The notes under the pieces were generated by a model that was not told where the DNA came from, made no database searches, and worked only from the letters and a program-made list of their open reading frames with translations. A program made the position numbers and the translations under genes. Below are positions 15,601 to 20,665 of a stretch of 39,674 nucleotides of DNA, one piece after another. The stretch lies in NCBI GenBank assembly GCA_045636265.1, contig JAZTXD010000124.1, forward strand, positions 1 to 39,674. The letters run 5' to 3'. The stretch comes from Flemingiibacterium sp045636265. GTDB taxonomy: Bacteria; Bacillota; Clostridia; Oscillospirales; CAG-272. The stretch's first letter is position 1, and each line of letters starts with the position of its first letter.

Positions 15601-17002
15601 TGATCTGACCGGCCCACGCGGTTCTCATGCCATCTGCGATGGTTTTTGCATCGTTGATACCGCCGTTGTTGGCTACATCGCTGATATCACGGGCAAATTT
15701 CTTGTATTCGGAAACGGTTCTCGCACCACTTACAGTGTTGCTGATACCCGACGGAAGCGAACCGACACCACCCATAAGAGCGCCGAGAAGCCCTGCATAT
15801 GCGAGTTCTCCCGCGTCTATTTTAGCGGCTTCATCATATGTGAGCTTGCGTGCTCCAACCGATAATGCTTCCTGAATCACTTCTTCCGTGCCCTCGCCGA
15901 GAGCGGATGTGCCGTAATTTACAAGCGATTTTACCACGGGATTTGCAATGTTCTTGGAGATATCAAGCCCCAGCTTCTTAAGTCCGGTATCTATAAGACC
16001 GCTTCCTTTACCGAGAACACCGCCGATTGCATATTCGCCGGCGCTTTCAATAAGAGCCGAAAGTGCACCATAAGCAAGAGCTTCATTTTCGGTCGCACCG
16101 TTTTTAAGTGCTTCGCGTGTACCTGATGCAAAGCCGCTTGCTGCGAGAGGTGTGGCTGATACCACCTTTGATATTGCCGCAGGAATACCTGCCGCACCGG
16201 ACACAGCGGAAGCAGCGAGTGACGGAATCATGTAGCCGAAACTTTCCGAAAGATCACCGAGTGCGTTTGTTACAACATTCGGTTTATCTCTGAGGTTGGC
16301 TTCGACCTTTTCTTTCTGCTGCTCTGTATAGGCTTGCAGATTATCTCCGCCTTTAAGATAATTAGCGAATCCGCTCTTGAAGCTGCCGCCGTTTTGAGCG
16401 TTTTCAATACCCTTGCGCACTGCTTCTACGGTATCAGCGATAGAAGCGAGCGAGCTTACAGTACCGAGAGTACCGCGACGCGCCGCATACTGAACGGGTT
16501 CGGGAACAACCTTGTCAGCTGTTTTGACTACATTTTCTATAAGGCGTTCTCCGGCAGGAGTATTAGTGCCAAACAGATATTTGAGCGTATCGAAAGTTTC
16601 TGTATCTGCTTTCTGCTGCTCTGCGCGACGTTCTTCAAGCGTTTTAAGCCCGGTAGTATCGAAGATCTTCGACGTTGCCGGAGCATTTCCCGAAAGAACC
16701 TTGCCGACTTCGACAGCTTTGTCGGTAGTGAATCCGCTTACCGGCTTACTTGCTTCATAAGCGGCGTTTTTCTGCGCCTTTTCTTTGCGGATGTTTCCGA
16801 GAGTATCAATTATCTTGATATCGGCATCACTCTTGCCCTGAGCTTTAAGCTGATCGTTGCGCTTCTGTTTCTGAAGATTATCGTAATAGGAGCGAATTTT
16901 GGATGTGTATTCGTCTTTGTGCTTGTCTTCATTGAGGGCAGAAGAAATCTTCGTACCCTCCATGAGAGCTGCATAACGGTTTTTTACGTTGTTATCAGCC
17001 AT
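3644..17002 (-). CDS. Giant polyvalent protein: DarB-like methyltransferase-SNF2 helicase, nuclease-like module and zincin protease
   Basis: This 4452-aa ORF fills 13.4 kb. Residues ~160-430 are Ala/Gly-rich amphipathic helices, as in ejected phage proteins. Residues ~580-715 and 800-900 are acidic linkers, flanking a small AAGGYYSKYAGGF domain (~760). A basic/acidic linker spans ~1150-1290. The DarB-like methyltransferase has YVGWGGL (~1341), the SAM loop LEPASGVGNF (~1414) and NVPF (~1480; the usual form is NPPF/NPPY). An SNF2 helicase follows: HRVGAGKT (~2087), DEAH (~2250), FATATP (~2300) and the QRNGRAFRQ motif VI (~2595). Residues ~3005-3095 resemble phage BECR/LPD3 nuclease-like modules. 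A zincin has HELFH at 3186-3190 and a downstream FWREYAA glutamate (~3243). The helical C-terminus contains RRGLIPFYSF (~4103). GGAGG precedes the ATG. Families of this kind protect incoming DNA from restriction; packaging in the virion is inferred. Confidence 0.88.
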   Translation of the reverse strand: MADNNVKNRYAALMEGTKISSALNEDKHKDEYTSKIRSYYDNLQKQKRNDQLKAQGKSDADIKIIDTLGNIRKEKAQKNAAYEASKPVSGFTTDKAVEVGKVLSGNAPATSKIFDTTGLKTLEERRAEQQKADTETFDTLKYLFGTNTPAGERLIENVVKTADKVVPEPVQYAARRGTLGTVSSLASIADTVEAVRKGIENAQNGGSFKSGFANYLKGGDNLQAYTEQQKEKVEANLRDKPNVVTNALGDLSESFGYMIPSLAASAVSGAAGIPAAISKVVSATPLAASGFASGTREALKNGATENEALAYGALSALIESAGEYAIGGVLGKGSGLIDTGLKKLGLDISKNIANPVVKSLVNYGTSALGEGTEEVIQEALSVGARKLTYDEAAKIDAGELAYAGLLGALMGGVGSLPSGISNTVSGARTVSEYKKFARDISDVANNGGINDAKTIADGMRTAWAGQINAIESNKTYDPEQKEIAAAPYKWLVQETDKLINTLSSTDYKEAVYSNPATAEDVKSGEITKAEAIEKNKNIIDAVRNDNSLATDEKKSYIDPITKEAANINAVEDVRPDSGEFDDMAGIREAMEEIATEERAEAQAKSEEDKLIEQIAKETNAEIEAARNPEEVPMPPKQSLTESAESGTIETVETPVQEQPADEAAKPVETPEAVKEVALPEAETVAEVPETEQNVSETSEAAEVSQEETEEAPTESRFKNDTLDVVTKKHTKTGADLIVGKVNRTLPKEEYAEFNKAVKAAGGYYSKYAGGFVFPNEESLDKMRGVIGINDTRTVSDTGASVQETAVEPEVDEAVEAVREAVKARTAEAEATEAVEPTAEAPQEAQTAPETAEETAAAESEAEEETAAEQPQEVAESEKETVEESTEKSEQEESKPKNPNKPSNISKNAQKIANGIESGMSADELNLRKGKVSGFDLEQREYIADALVDGLKTDVNEIHVEVPRDGTLDINNNPESVAHVLDRLGASAPEIELTTVQKNAMRYMASKDRLIYAPVGDKTVITDGMVGVVLPKAAADAFVEEHIKISEANNKATEIYNNVSKAEKVALDRTAQYVNVETWGLCVEISDANGEKYALTESRLNILNTSKSAELNISAMNSALSVVTATDGSEIVAFTVARPESVIRREIVRTATGSGKAQKVGLPYKKGYFDGTSVSTEPTETIKENNENGENADNQGTVQQPVTDRQGDTRVLDEVETGDVQGTERGRKSVGGSEKRGRKAERDDTRTDAERTGRGSGEGDSESGNIRTDGLKTESKPLKEEVSELKEQKSTEKPKGSNFVIGDSLDLPSGEKSRYKANVEAIRLVKQLMAEDRYATPEEQTVLSKYVGWGGLANAFDESKSEWSKEYAELKEILSEEEYKLAKESTLNAHYTDISVIKAMYDGLKQLGFNGGRMLEPASGVGNFVGAMPADMSDKVKSWTMIELDSITGQIAKYLYPNANVKIQGFEKALIPDSYMDVAISNVPFGNYAINDKKYPASVTGAIHNYFFAKALDKVRPGGIVMFITSSYTMNSRDSSVRRYIAERADLIGAIRLPDTAFKVNAGTEVVTDIIVLKKREAGTPYAGENFLDATWQQPGAYINQYFADHPEMALGTPSMDGGMYRGNSLTYKPLDGKGTLADQIREAFSNINAKMDYPEKPTPEQAQTEAKEAIDRNKQNGFAEKDGKLYRISDGALTEYEGDAKSAERIKGMLNLRSAARELLNSQLENRGGKEIEKARKNLNDIYDKFVKANGFINAQANKTAFKDDPDSYSVFALENWDSDKKTGTKSEIFTKNTVSPNVTVTSVSDVKEGLIVSVNRTGGVDVPLISNLTGMSEDDVTSALIDGGFAFKNKDEQLETAETYLSGNVRAKLREAEALASVNDDYKVNVEALKKVVPKDIDYSEIYVNPGTTWIPDSVYSDFAAYMLEGRNGEYNKDVEIARVPETGVYTVQLNRYYLKANSANTQKWGTARRSFLELFDAMLNSKSVVVKDRLEDGTSVINKDATAAANEKVEAITKEFQEWLWRDESRRTQLASLYNEVFNSIVTPKYNGENLTVNGSNAAKPLREHQKNAVQRIIASGGNTLLAHRVGAGKTYEMAAAAMKLKELGLVNKPMFVVPKSLVAQWGTEFVDFFPAAKLLVAEASDFTPANRKVFMNRIANGTYDAVIVSYEQFEKLPVSGEYETGFYEDQINKITQAIERDRAQRGKNSLTVKDLVKKQKQLQTKLEKLRDKPKDEGNISFEELGVDSLFVDEAHNFKNLMYTTSMTNVAGLGNKDGSKRAFDLYMKVRYLQQLNGGKGIVFATATPVMNSMSEMYIMQEYLQPDLLEQLGLDTFDAWAKQFGEVVNGIEIKPSGQGYRVKQSFSRFKNLNELQLLFRNFADVLTEIPGLKIPKMKGGAVNVVVCKPGEYQQNYMKELEERADKVKSVDPSVDNMLKITSDGRKISYTQRMIDPSLPYEESCKIYRCSDNIIKRYKDSGDIKGTQLVFCDMATPKGKSSVTDNTDTDTDTMDTESVKLYDDIKARLVKGGIPAKEIAFIHEADTDAKKKKLFADVNDGKVRVLIGSTGKMGVGMNAQKRVVAIHHLDAPWRPGDVEQRNGRAFRQGNINEEVECFTYVTEGSFDARLWDILERKQNFINQIMNGENVGREAEDTGEVTLSAAEVKALASGNPLIKEQVELDSEIKKLESLYRAHNSAVSNAKYRLKEDTGAVSIAEQRLENTKADVKAMVDNHSEGNFLMTVGGKKYTDKKEAGAALMAAAEKKAVETEYTSVGSFCGFDMRVIKTPEGIRGTLMGKQGYPFSTYPAATTQMINQIVSKVEDLPKQIKASEIAIERLKSDIAEQEKIIASPFAKQAELDKKRARYNEIMDELNPKDEQSLDGIDEGSTAKEADSQYSLAHEDLQTDDEYVEELIRNVISPMGIKVVFDKEVSDDASGLYDIVALDNGNVYVSASRNVITGTTTEELRRDVTNFFNDLLDKQPSIDIITTNGETLTITKNETASKARDNYRTVDGKRELMTDTEYSIKARVTAHIDEISEASVQRGTKIDDKNHSFAKNGFTYRRAYFKDFDGKYYEIGLSIGHNGTTATVYNVGKIKESVAPSANILAVVGSQPLSATLKKSNIPAADKAASGSLPDGILPETIIPQKFNLSSASGKTIRPLAYYDPETRTIHVVGNPPSLTTLLGHELFHALSKEDQARLVYFFRTNSDTNSAEFKKWQQEITELYSKKYAESGREFTEADFWREYAAMSCESLFTDKQFIERLCGKSPSLGRRILNWIRDMWYRITGNSRYTTNRAVEAGKLSEQALRKAALIYSDALGVKLNLVERQIVKSSVPEAIASDMGFGDDVGGINYSLEADEDITDAKADGDGVTLEQFNEDFESAKVVPKSDSWLTKGKNALGEIVNKLTRADSLIPERGKDAEYYVPLRQQIIRIRDNFVRSQNSALTEIMGMMTYTDEKGKRKALSADEAGKFTKLVYLNDLIEEAKVQRDSGKEVKLPNGYSEEDVHKLHDELTASLTESERAHINEALEKRAAAWKRLTDDYIRYNRLCGFDVSNRIKREAYYRHQVIDFMTDPEGHTKRYGKVNGMHLNDGRSFLKRRTGSERGINTDFASVEFLSLQQMHYDTEVAKALSKVKEKYDMKPAFVKRAKAENEEAIQNLILREAREAMAADMRSKGQAVKDEDIDELEPLMTVKNGKMRYVSETYEQIMQYNKGMARSLSQLTQLAIDGELDGYANTAGHRLALEQLKRGMMNESTFDFMSEFVSENDNEAAIAARVFFKNSALKRQFVEDKLGDKFMTWEKIAKNEGYVIFQPREGRYSYNMQALDESAARKLAEEIAATVAKDEAAKLTTEEWNAIISTYARQIRVMGQPYEQWAVKPLITQVFNKNAMEAIAGQVNSNSAVNYYLKMLRHWKGWVTAGNILRAAKYHIRNFIGDIEAALTADPGVLKMVPQAFGEIRGVIFDRKEPSDTYREWLELGGDTNLIAIQEMTESERRKYLPMFAEDLSTPRKVITAVVKPFSTLAKFGEDVNRTRESLLRYASYLYYKEKLTKSGGKVTDYVASNRHIINGLDTIEEKAYQLSADALGNYADISEFGRQIRRGLIPFYSFTESNMRRYYRFFANPIISIAKGDNRAANVGNLAKRMATPAMGAILLALINRVLNEEADDKLPEDVRNRPHITFGEWGGNVYAFTRVGNMMELLEWVGLDDFEWTEEDWQAPIDKLWDSITPAVKVPFELFSGESRYSDFDKPSKIRDRWEYFFNAFGLSDIYKGLTGKPVKNGLWDTIQNMALYKYDTLESAYWDTIDNRNNWKGSEGVSREYEPHQMALYYVKQAIRYGESNKAKKYVKEYFALGGTGSGIVTSISSMNPYWGMTSEESKDKRKAWEESLDEIEYEKLQSAVYYYESFLEIPEAYKKKLRKADNATAEQLMNYYIDYVMASQKEAKRK
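7549..7576 (+). promoter_or_regulatory. Perfect sigma-70 promoter antisense inside the giant gene
   Basis: TTGACA (7549-7554), a 16-base spacer and TATAAT (7571-7576) with an upstream TG (extended -10, TGGTATAAT). Both hexamers match the consensus exactly. The promoter points rightward, against every gene around it, and the predicted start near 7583 lies directly at the first structured RNA. It falls in the linker between the nuclease-like and zincin domains of the giant protein. Confidence 0.8.
7583..7648 (+). ncRNA. Structured small RNA, copy 1 of a tandem three-way-junction pair
   Basis: A closing stem of 10 perfect pairs (GCAATATACC 7585-7594 with GGTATATTGC 7632-7641) encloses two hairpins. 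The first is GGG-CAAAGA-CCC at 7598-7609. The second is GCGGCT-TTATC-AGCTGC at 7614-7630, where one pair is G-U on the plus strand. Seven T residues (7642-7648) follow the closing stem directly, as in an intrinsic terminator. A perfect promoter ends 7 bases before the predicted start, giving an RNA of about 66 nt. The G-U pair would be an A-C mismatch on the minus strand, so the plus strand is the folding strand. I recognise no known RNA family. The function is unknown. Confidence 0.72.
7649..7723 (+). ncRNA. Structured small RNA, copy 2 of the tandem three-way-junction pair
   Basis: The same architecture repeats immediately downstream. The closing stem has 11 pairs (AAGTGTTGCAC 7649-7659 with GTGCAACGCTT 7702-7712, one G-U). 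Inside are the hairpin GGGG-CTGAGA-CCCC (7663-7676) and the hairpin CGGCTAA-GATA-TTAGCTG (7681-7698, one G-U). A T-rich tract follows (TTTCTTTTATTTT, 7711-7723). Both copies share the P2 loop pattern C-A/T-A/G-AGA, the AC-starting junction after P2 and GGCT...AGCTG in P3, while the closing stems differ in sequence but keep pairing. This is covariation between paralogous copies. Copy 2 would be made by read-through of the first terminator, or from another start. Confidence 0.68.
13192..13443 (-). CDS. Nested gene overprinted in a linker of the giant gene
   Basis: This 83-aa ORF lies wholly inside the giant gene, on the same strand in the +1 frame. The ATG at 13443 has AAAGGAG about 10 bases upstream, a good Shine-Dalgarno. 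The product looks like a real globular helical protein: EYWMKWKPEMYKELNEDGSL followed by an amphipathic helix and the pattern MILELMQNGLAEDQAKEIAR. From memory, this pattern (W....P..Y..L...G.L, then M..L...G....A.E) recurs in small proteins of phages and conjugative elements that carry DarB-like genes, with no known role. In the giant frame the same bases encode a low-complexity Arg/Gly/Asp/Glu linker (residues ~1187-1270), which fits overprinting. Confidence 0.7.
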   Translation of the reverse strand: MAKMLITKEQYNSLSPIGREIHEYWMKWKPEMYKELNEDGSLWEVLKSEDERLNEMILELMQNGLAEDQAKEIARAEIYEPMD

Positions 17003-17020
17003 ATATCCTCCGAGTGGATG

Positions 17021-19120
17021 TTAGTTAAGTCCGGATTTAAGCGACCAAACGCCATTTGCACGAGGGTCATTTATATGATCCTGGGAGGTTTCTGCGTTTG
17101 TAACCTTATTTTTGTAAGCGGTGACCTGTTCCTCAAGCTCTTTTACCTTTTTGTCATCCCATCCAAAAGCATTTGCAATTGCCTTGATAGTCAGACCGTC
17201 AACAAAATCCTCTGTGCCGATACTGTTGTTTTTGAGCACATCGGGGCGTGTCATGAAAAACAAGTCCATAAATTCATCAAAACCGACGGGTTCGCTTGTG
17301 CTGGTTCCTGCTGAAGCAGTGCCGTTTTTGGCATCATTAATAGCCTTTTCGGTATCGGCATTGTATTTGTTCATAGCCGTTTCTGCATCAATCGCGTATT
17401 TGTTTGATGCAGCCTCGGTGTCTGCCAGATATTTATTGGTACTTGCATTGAGGTCAGCTACATATCTGTCAGTAGCGTTATTTGCCTGCACCTGTACCAG
17501 TGCTGCGGCAAGTTCATTTGCCGAAATTCGTTCATTGGAAGCGTGACCGGCACTCGCTATTTTATAAGCATTTTCCATCTCCGCAAGCGAAAGTTCACGG
17601 TCGATACCCGCAAGCTGCATAGCCTGTGCAAGCTCATTCGCCGATATCTGCTCATTGGAAGCAAGCTCACGATTAAGCATTTCGAGATTTGCCGCATTTG
17701 TCGCCGAAAGCTGACGTTCAGCCGATTCAAGCGACTCCCGATTAGCAAGCAGTTCACCGGCAGTACCGAGCTGACCGAGATATCTGTTGGTATCATTCGT
17801 CATACCGGCTTCGTACAGGCCAAGCAGCTTACCGAGCGCATCAACCGCGGCCGTACTGCTGTTCTGCGCATTGCTGTTTATCATACCGAGCACCGTATCC
17901 ATACCGGTGTTATACTGTCCCGCCATCTCCGCATTGTACGCCTGATTGCCGCCGAGAATACCGGCAAGTCTGTCCTGTGCATCGCCGACATCTACACCGA
18001 GGGCCTTAAGCGTTTCAAGCATCTTGCCCGACTGCGCGTTATACTGGTTCAGCACCGCATTGTTGCCGGCATTGGTAAAATCAAGCTGCTGACGAAGCGC
18101 ATTTGCCGCCGCGTAGCTGTCGATATTGCCTGCGTTCTGTGCCATGCCCTCCGCAGTTGCTTCGTTTGCCGCCTTGCCACCCATGGCATTGTAGTAGCTC
18201 ATGATGTTCTTTGCGGTGTCGGATTCGTAGAAGTTTTCGTTCTTCAGCCAGTTGTAGAGGTCATCATACCGCGCTGTCTGTTCGCCCATGTACTGTTTGA
18301 TAAGATTGTTAAGTGCCGCCGAATCCTGCGATATCTGCTGATTGTTGCCGAGAATCTGCTGCATGAGCGCGTTCATGTTGTTCTGAGCCTGCTGATTTGC
18401 CGCCTGAGTCGCCGCATCCGGCTTTGTTACCTGTGTGATATAGTCGAGTATCGGCTGAGACTGCTGCCACACCGCGCCCATGTCAAGGCTCTGCTGCGGC
18501 TGTGTGAGCATATTGCCGAGGATCGTGTTCATATCCTGCTGACCGGGATCAAGCTCAATGCCGATGCTGCGCAGATATTCAAGCGCCTGCTGAGTATTCG
18601 AGCCGCTGAGATAGTCGGCGATATCGTTTCTGCCGGATTCACGGAGCGATTCGTAGAACGGTAATGCCAGTTCCGCGTACTGCCCGAAATTGCCGTCCTG
18701 AAGCGTATACTTCGAGTGGTCGTACAGCGTTTTGTTATCGGTAACGCCCTGAACCATGTCATATATATCCTTGGTAATGCCCTGATATATAGAACCGTTC
18801 GCGTTATTTGCAGCTGCCGCAGGTGCTACCGGCTGAGTAAACTGCTGATTCTGCGTCGGCTGCATTGTACCGGCATTGACCTGTACAGCAGGCTGAGCGG
18901 TGTCAAAACTGTTGACCCAATCACGCGCCTGATCTTCGGTATAACCGGACATCTGATCGGCGTACGACGAATAGCCGTTGTCGCGCAAATTCTGATAGAA
19001 CATCTTTGCCGAATCCTGAGCGTTTTTCATAGCCGCAGTATCGTTTGCGCTTTTGGCTTTGTTGTACTCCGTTTTGTAATTGTAGATCTTTCTCAGATCA
19101 CTGTAGGGATTATAAGCCAT
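17021..19120 (-). CDS. Asn/Gln/Ala-rich helical protein, putative internal or ejected virion protein
   Basis: The 699-aa product is hydrophilic, rich in Asn, Gln and Ala, and almost entirely helical. The N-terminal ~110 residues (MAYNPYSDL...) end in a Pro/Gln/Ala linker. Residues ~485-535 contain a duplicated SNE(Q/R)ISANELA unit. Residues ~540-585 contain four 11-residue repeats with the core (N/D)(K/R)Y..D, typical of hendecad coiled coils. There are no cysteines and no membrane segment. The gene is directly upstream of the giant gene (18-base gap) and is led by CAGGAG. Short-tailed phages often encode such Gln/Ala-rich helical proteins as core or ejection proteins that form a trans-envelope conduit. 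That role is inferred from composition and position. Confidence 0.65.
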   Translation of the reverse strand: MAYNPYSDLRKIYNYKTEYNKAKSANDTAAMKNAQDSAKMFYQNLRDNGYSSYADQMSGYTEDQARDWVNSFDTAQPAVQVNAGTMQPTQNQQFTQPVAPAAAANNANGSIYQGITKDIYDMVQGVTDNKTLYDHSKYTLQDGNFGQYAELALPFYESLRESGRNDIADYLSGSNTQQALEYLRSIGIELDPGQQDMNTILGNMLTQPQQSLDMGAVWQQSQPILDYITQVTKPDAATQAANQQAQNNMNALMQQILGNNQQISQDSAALNNLIKQYMGEQTARYDDLYNWLKNENFYESDTAKNIMSYYNAMGGKAANEATAEGMAQNAGNIDSYAAANALRQQLDFTNAGNNAVLNQYNAQSGKMLETLKALGVDVGDAQDRLAGILGGNQAYNAEMAGQYNTGMDTVLGMINSNAQNSSTAAVDALGKLLGLYEAGMTNDTNRYLGQLGTAGELLANRESLESAERQLSATNAANLEMLNRELASNEQISANELAQAMQLAGIDRELSLAEMENAYKIASAGHASNERISANELAAALVQVQANNATDRYVADLNASTNKYLADTEAASNKYAIDAETAMNKYNADTEKAINDAKNGTASAGTSTSEPVGFDEFMDLFFMTRPDVLKNNSIGTEDFVDGLTIKAIANAFGWDDKKVKELEEQVTAYKNKVTNAETSQDHINDPRANGVWSLKSGLN

Positions 19121-19145
19121 GTTTTCTCCTGTTGTTAATAGTGAT

Positions 19146-19174
19146 TTGACAAATGCTCTTGTACGTGTTATAAT
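19146..19174 (+). promoter_or_regulatory. Perfect sigma-70 promoter on the plus strand between lysis and ejection genes
   Basis: TTGACA (19146-19151), exactly 17 bases, then TATAAT (19169-19174) preceded by TG at the extended -10 position. It is the best possible consensus. No plus-strand gene lies downstream for several kilobases. It points toward DUF6275 and the lysozyme in antisense. The predicted start is near 19181. Confidence 0.78.
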
Positions 19175-19180
19175 AAACGT

Positions 19181-19236
19181 AACATCCCCTCAGCCTCTCC
19201 GACACGTCGTGACGCGCAACCGAGGGGCTTTGTTTT
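19181..19236 (+). ncRNA. Predicted short RNA ending at a hairpin terminator
   Basis: Directly downstream of the consensus promoter, CCCCTC (19186-19191) and GAGGGG (19222-19227) form a 6-bp stem around a 30-base loop. CTTTGTTTT follows on the plus strand. On the minus strand no T-run follows the stem, so this is a rightward terminator. The product would be an RNA of about 55 nt. The loop contains only weak local pairs around CACGTCGTG. It does not share the three-way-junction fold of the 7583-7712 pair. The RNA, or read-through from it, would be antisense to the DUF6275-lysozyme region. Confidence 0.5.
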
Positions 19237-19249
19237 ACTAAAAAAACGA

Positions 19250-19513
19250 TCAGTACTTAATGCACTTGTTCTCCCACTTCTTATAAGCATCGAAGTATAT
19301 TTCTTTCTTGTCACCGTTGTGTGTGACCTCATAATACATACCATCGCTCACAGTGGTTGACAGCAGAGCCTTGTTGTTCTGAAGCGTTTTGCACGACCAG
19401 ACGACAAACACATCGTCTTCGGTGAGTGCCTTGTTATCGGTTTTATCAACGCGGTTGTTGAAGTAATCTATTACTGCCTGTGTTGCCAGTTTGATAAACT
19501 CGTTATTTCCCAT
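19250..19513 (-). CDS. DUF6275 family protein
   Basis: The 87-aa product matches the DUF6275 pattern well: an N-terminal helix (EFIKLATQAVIDYFNNR), then DVFVVWSCKTLQNNKALLST and a C-terminal YYEVTHNGDKKEIYFDAYKK. These small soluble proteins are common in Firmicute phages and elements, and their function is unknown. The start has AAAGGA about 10 bases upstream. It sits between the lysis cassette and the internal virion protein gene. The intergenic stretch downstream (19121-19249) holds the plus-strand promoter and hairpin. Confidence 0.85.
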   Translation of the reverse strand: MGNNEFIKLATQAVIDYFNNRVDKTDNKALTEDDVFVVWSCKTLQNNKALLSTTVSDGMYYEVTHNGDKKEIYFDAYKKWENKCIKY

Positions 19514-19572
19514 GTTAATGTTATCCTTTCTATGTTTGTTATGCTATGGTTTTATCTGCGTTTTTGTTTTGC

Positions 19573-19830
19573 CTATTCCGCCCGACCGTCCCTGCCCATA
19601 TCATCGTCGGCTGTTTCCTCTGCATCGACTTCGGCATGTGCCGCGGTATCGGACGAATCAGAGCGCTTGATGAATACACCGGCTACCGATTCAAGTCCCA
19701 CTCCTGCGAATACGCCTGCGATAAGTGCCTGCGGTTCGCTGCCGGTGACGCACCATGCGATGAAGCACGCCACCGTAAAACAGCCCAAGAATACGTACAG
19801 GGAGATGAGCAGCTTTTTAAGAAATCTCAT
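19573..19830 (-). CDS. Small two-helix membrane protein of the lysis cassette
   Basis: The 85-aa product has a basic start (MRFLKK). Hydrophobic helices lie at residues ~7-28 (LLISLYVFLGCFTVACFIAW) and ~34-52 (ALIAGVFAGVGLESVAGVF). The tail is acidic and Asp/Glu-rich, and probably cytoplasmic. The start overlaps the end of the lysozyme gene by 4 bases (ATGA type). Position and topology fit a holin or lysis accessory protein working with the GH25 lysozyme. I cannot match it to a named holin family. Confidence 0.65.
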   Translation of the reverse strand: MRFLKKLLISLYVFLGCFTVACFIAWCVTGSEPQALIAGVFAGVGLESVAGVFIKRSDSSDTAAHAEVDAEETADDDMGRDGRAE

Positions 19831-20663
19831 GCCAGATACAAATTGTCCGCATGGACAGCTGCTGTGACGGTTCCTTTCTTGCCGATGACCACGCGGTCGC
19901 CCTTGACCGAGATAACCTCGTACTCGCGGAACCAGAGCACAAACTTCTTGGTAGTGCCGTACAGGTAGTTCTTGCCGGTGCGCACTTTGACCTTATCGCC
20001 CACCTCAAATTCGGGTGTATCGGGCGCGATGACCGCAGGCTTGGACGGCACGTCCTCCACCGCCACATCGAAGTAACCGTAGTTGGAATCGACCGCGCCG
20101 GTTGAGATGCCCCTGACCGTTTCCGCGCCGTACTGCCATATCTTCATATTGTCATACCCGGTCGGCTTGCGGTCCTTGTCACGCCATAACGCCAGCCACA
20201 GGTCGTGCGTCGGGAGCTTGTCGAGCCTGTACACGAGATAGTTGGGGTTTGTGTACACCATCGGACGGTAACCCTCGGCGGCTACATACGCGCAGAACGC
20301 ATCCACAATCGCGCTGAGCGTCTTTTTGTTGCGCGGCAGGTACTTGTCTTCCTCAACATCGACCGCCGCCCACAGTTCAATGCGCGGCTTGTATGCGGCT
20401 ATTGTGTCGCAGAAATGCGCCGCTTCGGTCTGCGCTTCCTTGACGGTCTTCGCCGTGAGGTAGTGGTATACACCGACTTTAAGTCCTACGTCATGTGCGC
20501 CGGTGACGTTTGCCGCGAATTGGCGGTCGGTGAATAAGTACGAGTTCGACGATACCGCGCGGCCCTGTGTGGCTTTGACTATTGCGAAGTCGATGCCGTC
20601 AGCCTTGACCGCCGACCAGTTTATTGTGCCTTGGTAGGTGCTTACGTCTATGCCTTTGAGCAT
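19827..20663 (-). CDS. Endolysin: GH25 lysozyme with C-terminal SH3-like wall-binding domain
   Basis: The product is 278 aa. It starts with GIDVSTYQG, the first catalytic-site strand of glycoside hydrolase family 25, and carries WAAVDVEED (~residues 113-121, the DxE pair) and YWYG-like IWQYG later in the fold. These N-acetylmuramidases cut the glycan chains of peptidoglycan to lyse the host. After a Pro-rich linker (~210-222) the last 60 residues (VGDKVKVRTG..., YEVISVKGDRVVIG) look like an SH3-type beta domain for wall binding. There is no signal peptide, so release needs a holin. I chose the second ATG (20663) because AAGGAGG lies 7 bases before it and only 1 base before the ATG at 20669. 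Confidence 0.93.
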   Translation of the reverse strand: MLKGIDVSTYQGTINWSAVKADGIDFAIVKATQGRAVSSNSYLFTDRQFAANVTGAHDVGLKVGVYHYLTAKTVKEAQTEAAHFCDTIAAYKPRIELWAAVDVEEDKYLPRNKKTLSAIVDAFCAYVAAEGYRPMVYTNPNYLVYRLDKLPTHDLWLALWRDKDRKPTGYDNMKIWQYGAETVRGISTGAVDSNYGYFDVAVEDVPSKPAVIAPDTPEFEVGDKVKVRTGKNYLYGTTKKFVLWFREYEVISVKGDRVVIGKKGTVTAAVHADNLYLA

Positions 20664-20665
20664 TA

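Noticed and set aside
17543..18664. A 373-codon plus-strand open frame opposite the 699-aa helical protein
   Set aside because: The translation is a biased Arg/Ile/His/Leu mix typical of an antisense shadow. It has no Shine-Dalgarno and no recognisable motif.
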